A DNA stretch of 10,297 nucleotides from Flavobacteriaceae bacterium. GTDB taxonomy: Bacteria > Bacteroidota > Bacteroidia > Flavobacteriales > Flavobacteriaceae. The notes under the pieces were generated by a model, which did no database searches, had not been told where the DNA came from, and saw only the letters and a list, made by a program, of their open reading frames with translations. A program made the translations under genes and the position numbers. The stretch lies in the NCBI GenBank assembly GCA_019090365.1, contig JAHRWC010000100.1:1-10297 (forward strand), given 5' to 3'. This document shows, in pieces, positions 1-6,230 of the stretch. The stretch's first letter is position 1, and the number at the start of each line of letters is the position of its first letter.

Positions 1-1000
1 TTCCTAATATAATATAGGCATAATGATCTTTAATAATCCCACCCCAACTTGGCATAGGTGGTTGTGCTCCTATTCCTAAAAAGCTCAGTCCGCTTTCTAT
101 CAATATAGCTCCCGCAAAGTTAGCTGCCGAAATGATTATTACTGGCGCCATAGCATTTGGTAAAATATGTTTTGTAATAATTCTAAAATCGGTATAACCC
201 AAAGCTCTTGCAGCGGTAACATATTGCATTTGTTTTACTCCCATTACTTGCCCTCTCACCACTCTGGCGACTTCTACCCACATTGTTAGACCTACCGCTA
301 TAAATACTTGCCAAAATCCTTTTCCTAAGGCTAAGGTAATGGCTATAACTAATAATAGAGTTGGAATAGACCATGTAACATTGATAATCCACATGATCAC
401 TGCATCTACTTTACCGCCAAAATAGCCTGCGATTGCTCCCATTGTGATTCCTATTACCAATGAAATAAATACTGCTATAAATCCGATAGCTAAGGATATA
501 CGAATTCCAATAAGCATTCTACTTAACAGGTCTCGTCCGTATTTATCGGTACCTAAAATGAATTTTTTATCTGAAATATAATGCGTTGAAACATCCTCAA
601 TCGATGATGCTTTTGGAAACAATGAAAGTGAATATTCTTTCTGAAGCCCTTCTAATCCATCACTCGTATATTCAGTAATCTGAATATTATTTTCTTGAAT
701 TGAATATCCAGAAATAGGAATTTCATTTGAAACGGATTCCCTTCCGAAGAAATAATCTGAAAACGAACTATTAGATCTTTGTTCACCAGGAATTGTCAAC
801 ATCAAAACCTTAAAACCTGGTTCTTTTGAATGAATAGACAAATGCATTTGGTTTGCATTCTTCGAATTATCGGGAGCTAATACATAAGCAAAAATTGCAA
901 TGAATACACAAAGTATTAAAAAACTAAAACTAAAAACGCCCCAAATGTTTTTTTTAAACTTTTGAAGCGCAATTCTAGTTAATGATGTAGATGTATTCAT
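1..1000 (-). CDS. Oligopeptide/dipeptide ABC transporter permease, OppC/DppC family (3' end cut by window edge)
   Basis: This is an inner-membrane permease subunit of a peptide-type ABC importer; 333 residues are visible and the C-terminus lies outside the window. Residues 19-41 form the first membrane helix. The family hallmark LGTDKYGRDLLSRMLIGIRISL spans residues 149-170 in two adjoining pieces (LGTDKYGRD, then LLSRMLIGIRISL), followed by membrane helices near 171-193 and 211-225. The cytoplasmic EAA loop that contacts the ATPase is at about 262-281 (TAARALGYTDFRIITKHILP). The end of the visible part, SGLSFLGIGAQPPMPSWG, is also typical of OppC. The ATG at 1000 comes 11 bp after the prc stop, so the two genes are probably co-transcribed. 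About 100 residues (42-145) separate helix 1 from the LGTD motif, which is long for OppC/DppC. The family call is secure; the substrate (oligopeptide, dipeptide or murein peptide) cannot be read from this subunit. Confidence 0.93.
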   Translation of the reverse strand, partial: MNTSTSLTRIALQKFKKNIWGVFSFSFLILCVFIAIFAYVLAPDNSKNANQMHLSIHSKEPGFKVLMLTIPGEQRSNSSFSDYFFGRESVSNEIPISGYSIQENNIQITEYTSDGLEGLQKEYSLSLFPKASSIEDVSTHYISDKKFILGTDKYGRDLLSRMLIGIRISLAIGFIAVFISLVIGITMGAIAGYFGGKVDAVIMWIINVTWSIPTLLLVIAITLALGKGFWQVFIAVGLTMWVEVARVVRGQVMGVKQMQYVTAARALGYTDFRIITKHILPNAMAPVIIISAANFAGAILIESGLSFLGIGAQPPMPSWGGIIKDHYAYIILG

Positions 1001-1011
1001 TAAAAATTATT

Positions 1012-3150
1012 CTAATTCTTTATATCGGCTACTTTTGCATTTCTAATGTTACTTAGTTTTAAATCTTCTAACACATTTACAGCCTCTTCTACATAAATAT
1101 CTTTGGCTAAATTTTTATGCCATCTTTTACGTTTCTGAGATAAGGTAGTATCGACCTTCATAAGTTCAATTTCATACGGTAAAGATTGATATGATAATTT
1201 ATTATCATAATCATCTATAGCATCAAACTTCTTAGTCTCTTCTTTACGTCTTTCAACTTCACTTCTATAGGTTTCAAAATTTAAAGTAACGATGTTTTCA
1301 TCACGACGATTTTTTACCCACATCGCATTTTCTTCAATCAGCATAAGCTGCTCACTTACAGCCATTCTTGCAATACTTTTACTGATTGCTGCATTAAAAT
1401 CTACATAACCATCCCATATTTCGTATTCAGCAGCATCTATTTTATCGTAAGGTAATGGATTGTCATAATCACGTTCTCCAACATCCATATAACTATATCT
1501 ATCTGGCATTACAACATCACTGCTTACTCCTTCTAATTGTGTAGAACCTCCATTAACTCTATAAAACTTTTGAGTAGTTAATTTTAAAGCTCCCATATCT
1601 CCCATATCGTTTTTACGTAACCATTGGTTTAAATCGATCACATTTTGAACTGTACCTTTTCCATAGGTTTGTTTTGAGCCTATAATGATGCCTCTTTTAT
1701 AATCTTGCATTGCAGCTGCTAATATTTCTGAAGCAGAAGCAGAAAGTTCATTTACTAAAATCACTAATGGCCCGTCCCAAACTACTTCATCATCTTTATC
1801 TTCAAGTACTTCTTTTTTGCTATCACTTGAAGCTACTTGAACCATAGGTCCTTCTTTTATAAATAGACCTCCAATATCAACCGCAGTTCTTAATGAACCA
1901 CCTCCATTATTACGTAGATCCAATACAAGACCTTGCATTCCTTGCTTTTTTAAACTAATGATCTCTTTTTTAATATCACTCGCTGCATTTCGTTCTTTGT
2001 AATTCTCCATATCGAAATAGAATTGAGGCAAATTAATTAAGCCGTAATTCTTTTCATCTTTTTGAATTAATGTTGATTTTGCATAAGTTTCTTCAATCTC
2101 TACAACATCTCTTGTAATTGTAATGTCTTCAATTTCGCCATCAACACGTTTTAATGTTAAGGTAACATTCGTGCCTTTTGGGCCTTTGATCAGTTTAATT
2201 GCATCGTCAATTCTCATACCAACAATACTCACTGCTTCCTCTTCATCTTCCTGTTTAACTTTAACAATAGCATCACCAACTTCTAACTCTTCAGCTCGCC
2301 AAGCTGGCCCTCCACTAATTAAAGCAACCACTTTTATATAATCATTTCTTTTTTGAAGTCTAGCTCCTATTCCTTCTAATTTACCTGACATGCGTTGATC
2401 AAATCGATCCATATCTGGCGGTGCAAAATATTCGGTATGAGGGTCAAATTCTTCAACAATTGTTGTTAAAAAAACTGCGAAATAATCCTTACGTTCTAAA
2501 TCATCAGCAAATTCAAAATAATCATTCATTGAAGTCAATGTAGTTTTTCTTGCTGATTCTTCTAATTCCTTTTTAGATTTTGGTGCTTCTTTTATATCAT
2601 CTTCGCCTACTAATTTTCCATTATCCTCAATTAAGTCGTAATAATTTGCAATGGCAGAAAATTTTAATTGTTTTCTCCAACGATTTTTTAGTTCTTTTGT
2701 AGAGGTTGCATATTCTAATTTATCGTATTCAGCATTGATCGTTTCCTCTATTGTAAAATCAAAAGGTGTATTCAACACTTTCTTATACATTACTTTTCCT
2801 TCTTCAATTCGTTCAATTAAACGATTATAAACTAAATTGAAAAACGTAAGGTCCTTATTGATAATTTGATCATCTATCTTGTCTTTATACACACTAAATT
2901 CTTCAACATCTGAAGCTAAAAAGTATCTTTTAAAAGGATCCATTCCTTGCACAAAATCATCGTACACGTTTTCAGAAAAATCATCATTGATGTCTTTTGC
3001 ATCGTAATGTCCTTTCTGAAGTACATATGTTATTAAATCAATAAGTAATTTATCTTTGTTAGGGTCGTTAAATTCTTTGGTTGTAAAACTACAAGAAGCA
3101 GCTGCCACAAAAACAGCTAGTAGTAATACTTTTAAATTCTTTTTAATCAT
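1012..3150 (-). CDS. prc: Carboxy-terminal processing (tail-specific) protease Prc, peptidase family S41A, predicted lipoprotein
   Basis: This periplasmic serine protease trims or degrades proteins from their C-termini using a Ser-Lys pair. I take the ATG at 3150 (712 residues). The reading frame has an earlier ATG at 3201, but its 17 extra residues are not signal-like, whereas from 3150 the protein begins MIKKNLKVLLLAVFVAAASC, a lipoprotein signal with the lipidated Cys at residue 20. In 712-residue numbering, an N-terminal Prc domain covers about 25-240 and a PDZ domain about 254-348. The S41 catalytic domain covers about 368-543 and contains LDLRNNGGGS. By alignment with E. coli Prc, the nucleophile is Ser472 (middle Ser of SASASE), with Lys498 in TYGKGTVQ and Asp483. 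The C-terminal part matches the DUF3340-like tail of long Prc proteins. E. coli Prc is 682 residues and is not a lipoprotein. No acidic surface-export signal follows the Cys, so I expect it to face the periplasm. Confidence 0.96.
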   Translation of the reverse strand: MIKKNLKVLLLAVFVAAASCSFTTKEFNDPNKDKLLIDLITYVLQKGHYDAKDINDDFSENVYDDFVQGMDPFKRYFLASDVEEFSVYKDKIDDQIINKDLTFFNLVYNRLIERIEEGKVMYKKVLNTPFDFTIEETINAEYDKLEYATSTKELKNRWRKQLKFSAIANYYDLIEDNGKLVGEDDIKEAPKSKKELEESARKTTLTSMNDYFEFADDLERKDYFAVFLTTIVEEFDPHTEYFAPPDMDRFDQRMSGKLEGIGARLQKRNDYIKVVALISGGPAWRAEELEVGDAIVKVKQEDEEEAVSIVGMRIDDAIKLIKGPKGTNVTLTLKRVDGEIEDITITRDVVEIEETYAKSTLIQKDEKNYGLINLPQFYFDMENYKERNAASDIKKEIISLKKQGMQGLVLDLRNNGGGSLRTAVDIGGLFIKEGPMVQVASSDSKKEVLEDKDDEVVWDGPLVILVNELSASASEILAAAMQDYKRGIIIGSKQTYGKGTVQNVIDLNQWLRKNDMGDMGALKLTTQKFYRVNGGSTQLEGVSSDVVMPDRYSYMDVGERDYDNPLPYDKIDAAEYEIWDGYVDFNAAISKSIARMAVSEQLMLIEENAMWVKNRRDENIVTLNFETYRSEVERRKEETKKFDAIDDYDNKLSYQSLPYEIELMKVDTTLSQKRKRWHKNLAKDIYVEEAVNVLEDLKLSNIRNAKVADIKN

Positions 3151-3383
3151 TTTTTTAAATTTTATATTTAATGATATGATTGAATGCCTGTAAATATTCA
3201 TAGTACAATAATATTACTTGTTTTAAGGCATTTCATTAAACGCATATAACAATCTTTTTTTATTTCAACTAAATTAGAGAAAAAACCGTGCCAATAGATT
3301 ATAATGATACTAATTTTTTGTTAAACTGAATAATATACAGAGCTATTAATTATGTACTTTAGCTTTTTCATATTTTAAATTGA
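3151..3383. promoter_or_regulatory. Divergent intergenic region carrying the prc and surE promoters
   Basis: The 233 bp between the prc and surE starts must hold promoters for both directions, because the genes are transcribed away from each other. On the plus strand, TACTTTAG (3355-3362) matches 7 of 8 positions of the Bacteroidota -7 consensus TAnnTTTG and lies 21 bp before the surE ATG. No TTG lies at the usual 17-23 bp upstream; the nearest, TTTTTTG at 3314-3320, is 34 bp away. I found no convincing promoter match for prc on the minus strand. The leader just before the prc ATG is A-rich (TTTAAAAAA), as is common in this phylum. The region's role is inferred from gene orientation; the exact sites are uncertain. 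Confidence 0.4.
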
Positions 3384-4160
3384 ATGTCAGAGAAAAAACC
3401 GCTCATATTAGTAACCAACGATGATGGTATAACAGCTCCAGGAATTAGGGCTCTTATTAAGGTTATGAATACATTAGGGGAAGTATATGTTGTAGCTCCA
3501 GACTCACCTCAAAGTGGTATGGGACACGCAATTACCATTAATGATACTTTGTATTGCAACCAGATAAAAGTAGTTGAAGGTGAACCACAAAAGGAGTATA
3601 GTTGCAGTGGAACTCCGGTTGATTGTATTAAAATTGGAGTAAATGAAATATTAAAACGTAAACCCGATTTATGTGTTAGTGGAATTAATCATGGTAGTAA
3701 TTCTTCAATTAATGTAATTTATAGTGGTACTATGAGTGCTGCTGTTGAAGCGGGTACTCAAGGTATTCCTTCTATAGGGTTTTCATTATTAGATTATTCT
3801 TTAGATGCTGATTTTACACCAATTCTTGAACATGTAGAAACTATTGTAAAACAATGTTTAATAAATGGAATGCCAAAAGGAGTTGTATTAAATGTAAATT
3901 TACCTAAGCTTCCAAAAGACAAAATTAAAGGGTTTAGAATTTGTCGTCAGGCAAATGGACATTGGGCTGAAAAGTTCGACAAACGAGTGACGCCTTTAGG
4001 CAAAGATTATTATTGGCTTACTGGTGAGTTTATCAATGAAGACAAGGGTCAAGACACAGACGAATGGGCTTTAGCAAATGGATATATTTCGATAGTTCCA
4101 ACGCAATTTGATTTAACAGCACATCACGCAATTAAAGAAATTAATAACTGGGATTTATAA
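3384..4160 (+). CDS. surE: 5'/3'-nucleotidase SurE (nucleoside 5'-monophosphate phosphohydrolase)
   Basis: SurE is a cytoplasmic, metal-dependent phosphatase that removes phosphate from nucleoside monophosphates; family members can also act on 3'-nucleotides and short polyphosphate. At 258 residues the protein has the family's usual length. The N-terminus LILVTNDDGITAPGI gives the metal-binding pair Asp13-Asp14. Ser44 in APDSPQSGMGHAIT and Asn102 in SGINHGSN complete the expected metal site. The loop IYSGTMSAAVEAG (112-124) is the other strongly conserved SurE block. It is the first gene of the plus-strand group. Its TAA stop shares one base with the ATG of the following membrane protein (TAATG), which suggests translational coupling. 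All active-site residues I could check are present. Confidence 0.96.
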   Translation: MSEKKPLILVTNDDGITAPGIRALIKVMNTLGEVYVVAPDSPQSGMGHAITINDTLYCNQIKVVEGEPQKEYSCSGTPVDCIKIGVNEILKRKPDLCVSGINHGSNSSINVIYSGTMSAAVEAGTQGIPSIGFSLLDYSLDADFTPILEHVETIVKQCLINGMPKGVVLNVNLPKLPKDKIKGFRICRQANGHWAEKFDKRVTPLGKDYYWLTGEFINEDKGQDTDEWALANGYISIVPTQFDLTAHHAIKEINNWDL

Positions 4161-4438
4161 TGAAGAAAGAAATTCTCATAGGTTTTTTAGTGGGTCTTGC
4201 AGCAAATTTAGCAGGCAGTTATCTTTATATTTACTTCTTTTCAGATTACTCATTAGAATATACGATTGAAGTAGCTTTAGAACAAGATATATTTGGAAGC
4301 TTAATTGCACTTGGTGCAGTTTTAAATTTAATCGTGTTTTTTATTTTTCTGAAAAAGAAACAATTTTATAGAGCTCGTGGTGTAGTTCTTGCTACAGTAT
4401 TAGCTGCAATTATAGTTTTAATTTCTAAGTTTTATTAA
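4160..4438 (+). CDS. Small three-helix inner-membrane protein of unknown function
   Basis: I do not recognise a named family for this 92-residue protein. Three hydrophobic segments are visible at about residues 5-27, 44-64 and 73-91. An acidic loop lies between the first two (around 28-43, with Asp, Glu and Asp) and a short basic loop KKKQFYRARG between the last two. The basic loop and the Lys-Lys near the N-terminus suggest which side faces the cytoplasm, but the odd number of helices leaves the topology open. It has no signal peptide, cysteine or catalytic motif. Its ATG overlaps the surE stop by one base, so it is probably co-translated with SurE. The one-base overlap and ordinary composition argue that it is a real gene. 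From memory, similar short membrane proteins sit between surE and lpxB in other Flavobacteriaceae; I could not check this. Confidence 0.8.
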   Translation: MKKEILIGFLVGLAANLAGSYLYIYFFSDYSLEYTIEVALEQDIFGSLIALGAVLNLIVFFIFLKKKQFYRARGVVLATVLAAIIVLISKFY

Positions 4439-4450
4439 GATAAAACGAGC

Positions 4451-4531
4451 ATGCTAAAAAGTGTATCACTTAAAGAAATAATTAATAGCGAACAGCATGT
4501 GACCGCTAAAAATAATACTATAGACACATGA
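4451..4531 (+). CDS. Possible 26-codon micro-ORF overlapping the lpxB start
   Basis: An ATG at 4451 opens a frame of 26 codons (MLKSVSLKEIINSE..., ending ...NNTIDT) that stops at TGA 4529-4531 and overlaps the lpxB start as ATGA. It is in the same frame as the upstream membrane protein gene, separated only by that gene's TAA (4436-4438) and four sense codons. It could be a coupled leader peptide, the remnant of a longer upstream protein, or chance. I see no ribosome-binding site and no similarity that I recognise. Two short inverted repeats lie inside it: AAGTG/CACTT (4459-4471) and TAGCG/CGCTA (4486-4508). Confidence 0.2.
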   Translation: MLKSVSLKEIINSEQHVTAKNNTIDT

Positions 4532-5643
4532 AATATTACTTAATCGCTGGTGAAGCTTCAGGAGATCTACATGGAGCTAACTTAATTAAAGCACTCAAGA
4601 AAAAAGATGAACAAGCTTCATTTCGTTTTTGGGGCGGCGATTTAATGGAAGAAGCTGGAGGTGAGTTAATAAAACATTATAGAGACCTTGCTTTCATGGG
4701 CTTTGTTGAAGTTCTGTTTAATCTTAAAACAATTTTTAGCAATATAAAATTTTGCAAAAAAGACATCGAAGAATTTAATCCAGATGTGATTATTTTTATT
4801 GACTATCCTGGGTTTAATATGCGCATTGCGAAATGGGCTAAAGAAAGAGGAATAAAAACACATTACTATATATCTCCACAGATTTGGGCTTGGAAAGAAG
4901 GCCGGATAAAAAGTATAAAAAGAGATGTGGATGCTATGTATGTGATTCTTCCTTTTGAAAAAGATTTTTACGAAGAGAAACATAACTTTCCTGTTCATTT
5001 TGTAGGTCATCCCCTTATTGATGCGATTGCGAATAGAACTCAAGTTCACCCCATTGACTTTTTAAAAGAACATGGTTTAGATGAACGTCCAATAATAGCA
5101 TTACTTCCAGGAAGTAGAAAACAAGAAATCTCCAAAATGTTAGAAGTGATGCTTTCTGTCACAGATAATTTTAAAGAATATCAATTTGTAATCGCTGGAG
5201 CTCCAAGTCAAGATGAAAGTTTTTACACTCCATTTATTAAAAAACAGAACGTCCATTTATTACTAAATAAAACATATGATTTATTAAGTTTAAGCCATGC
5301 AGCACTAGTAACATCTGGAACAGCAACTTTAGAAACTGCTCTTTTTAAAGTGCCTCAAGTTGTTTGTTATAAAGGAAGTAGAATTTCGTATGAAATTGCT
5401 AAACGTGTTATAAAACTTAAGTATATCTCACTCGTAAATTTAATATTAGACAAAGAAGTTGTCACCGAATTAATTCAAACTGAATTCAATAAAAAGCAAT
5501 TGAAAAAAGAGTTGAGCAAAATATTAGATGAATACAATAGAGCCGTTTTATTTTTAGAATATTATGATTTAGAAAAAAAGCTGGGTGGTAAAGGTGCAAG
5601 TAAGAAAACTGCTTCTCTAATTTATAAGGCGATTAAGAAATGA
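4528..5643 (+). CDS. lpxB: Lipid-A-disaccharide synthase, glycosyltransferase family 19
   Basis: LpxB joins UDP-2,3-diacylglucosamine to 2,3-diacylglucosamine 1-phosphate (lipid X), giving the beta-1,6-linked lipid A disaccharide 1-phosphate at the cytoplasmic face of the inner membrane. The protein has 371 residues, close to E. coli LpxB (382). Family motifs appear in order: GEASGD (8-13), FIDYPGFN (90-97) whose Asp92 should match the catalytically important Asp of E. coli LpxB, YISPQIWAWKEGR (114-126), GHPLID (160-165), LLPGSRKQEI (192-201) and the donor-binding block TSGTATLET (262-270). Both Rossmann halves of the GT-B fold are complete. It follows the small membrane protein gene after 89 bp and precedes the C40 lipoprotein by 25 bp. 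Its presence implies a Gram-negative outer membrane with lipopolysaccharide or lipooligosaccharide. No other lpx gene is in the window. Confidence 0.97.
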   Translation: MKYYLIAGEASGDLHGANLIKALKKKDEQASFRFWGGDLMEEAGGELIKHYRDLAFMGFVEVLFNLKTIFSNIKFCKKDIEEFNPDVIIFIDYPGFNMRIAKWAKERGIKTHYYISPQIWAWKEGRIKSIKRDVDAMYVILPFEKDFYEEKHNFPVHFVGHPLIDAIANRTQVHPIDFLKEHGLDERPIIALLPGSRKQEISKMLEVMLSVTDNFKEYQFVIAGAPSQDESFYTPFIKKQNVHLLLNKTYDLLSLSHAALVTSGTATLETALFKVPQVVCYKGSRISYEIAKRVIKLKYISLVNLILDKEVVTELIQTEFNKKQLKKELSKILDEYNRAVLFLEYYDLEKKLGGKGASKKTASLIYKAIKK

Positions 5644-5668
5644 TAAAATAATTTCTTAAATTGGCTAT

Positions 5669-6172
5669 ATGAAAAAATTAATCCTACTTATATTTCTTTC
5701 ATGTCTTTTATTTTCTTGTGGAAGCTCCAAATCGACTTCAAGTTCAAAAACTACAAAAGTTGAAAGAAGCTCAAAAGGCAAAACATCAAAAAAATCTGAA
5801 TCCATAATTAGCTACGCTAAGACCTTTAAGGGTACTCGCTATAAATTTGGTGGTACTTCAAAAAAAGGAATGGATTGTTCTGGTTTGGTATATACTTCTT
5901 TCCTAAAAGAAAAGGTTTCCTTGCCTAGAGTTTCTAGAGATATGGCTAAAAAAGGGAAGAAAGTATCAAAGGATAAAATTTCAAAAGGGGATTTAGTTTT
6001 TTTTAAAACCAATAAAAATAGAAATGTTATTAACCATGTTGGATTAGTAGTTGAAAGCAAACGTGGAAACATTCTATTTATACACTCTACTTCGTCTCGT
6101 GGAGTAATCATTTCTTCTTTAGATGAAAAATATTGGCGTAACGCTTTTGTTAGCGGAAGAAGAGTTCTTTAA
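5669..6172 (+). CDS. NlpC/P60 family (peptidase C40) lipoprotein, probable peptidoglycan hydrolase
   Basis: This 167-residue protein begins MKKLILLIFLSCLLFSC, a lipoprotein signal with the lipidated Cys at residue 17. A Ser/Lys/Thr-rich linker (18-45) leads to one NlpC/P60 domain (about 46-167). The catalytic Cys70 lies in KKGMDCSGLVYTSF, His123 in INHVGLVV and the third polar residue His139 in LFIHS, giving an intact Cys-His-His triad. Such enzymes usually cut peptide bonds in peptidoglycan stems or cross-links. The layout of short lipoprotein plus single C40 domain resembles E. coli MepS (Spr), an endopeptidase, but the exact bond cannot be read from the sequence. No acidic residues follow the Cys as in surface-export signals, so I expect it to face the periplasm. 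It lies 25 bp after lpxB and 58 bp before comEC. Confidence 0.93.
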   Translation: MKKLILLIFLSCLLFSCGSSKSTSSSKTTKVERSSKGKTSKKSESIISYAKTFKGTRYKFGGTSKKGMDCSGLVYTSFLKEKVSLPRVSRDMAKKGKKVSKDKISKGDLVFFKTNKNRNVINHVGLVVESKRGNILFIHSTSSRGVIISSLDEKYWRNAFVSGRRVL

Positions 6173-6207
6173 AAAATTTATATATTTACTTTAAACTCCT
6201 CAGTTGT

Positions 6208-6219
6208 TTTATTAATAAA
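6208..6219. repeat. 12-bp A/T palindrome upstream of comEC
   Basis: TTTATTAATAAA is a perfect 12-bp inverted repeat in the 58-bp gap before comEC. It is flanked, not quite symmetrically, by AGTTG (6202-6206) and CAACT (6225-6229). All-A/T palindromes of this size are expected by chance in such A/T-rich DNA. I list it because a second, longer palindrome begins only 13 bp further on. Confidence 0.3.
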
Positions 6220-6230
6220 TAATTCAACTC

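Noticed and set aside
183..392. Minus-strand open frame of 69 codons.
   Set aside because: It overlaps the clearly conserved permease reading frame on the same strand in a different frame and has no recognisable features.
2123..2341. Plus-strand open frame of 72 codons.
   Set aside because: It lies wholly inside prc on the other strand, opposite the PDZ region, is Ser/Thr/Ile-rich as antisense of A/T-rich coding DNA, and shows no family motif.
3151..3201. An earlier in-frame ATG at 3201 giving a 729-residue Prc.
   Set aside because: The 17 extra residues are polar and would bury the lipoprotein signal. The ATG at 3150 puts a standard n-region directly before the hydrophobic core, and the A-rich leader precedes it.
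4666..5049. Minus-strand open frame of 127 codons inside lpxB.
   Set aside because: It is antisense to a strongly conserved LpxB segment and is a low-complexity Phe/Lys/Asn-rich shadow.
5839..6111. Minus-strand open frame of 90 codons inside the C40 gene.
   Set aside because: It is antisense to the catalytic NlpC/P60 domain, which is intact; there is no independent support.
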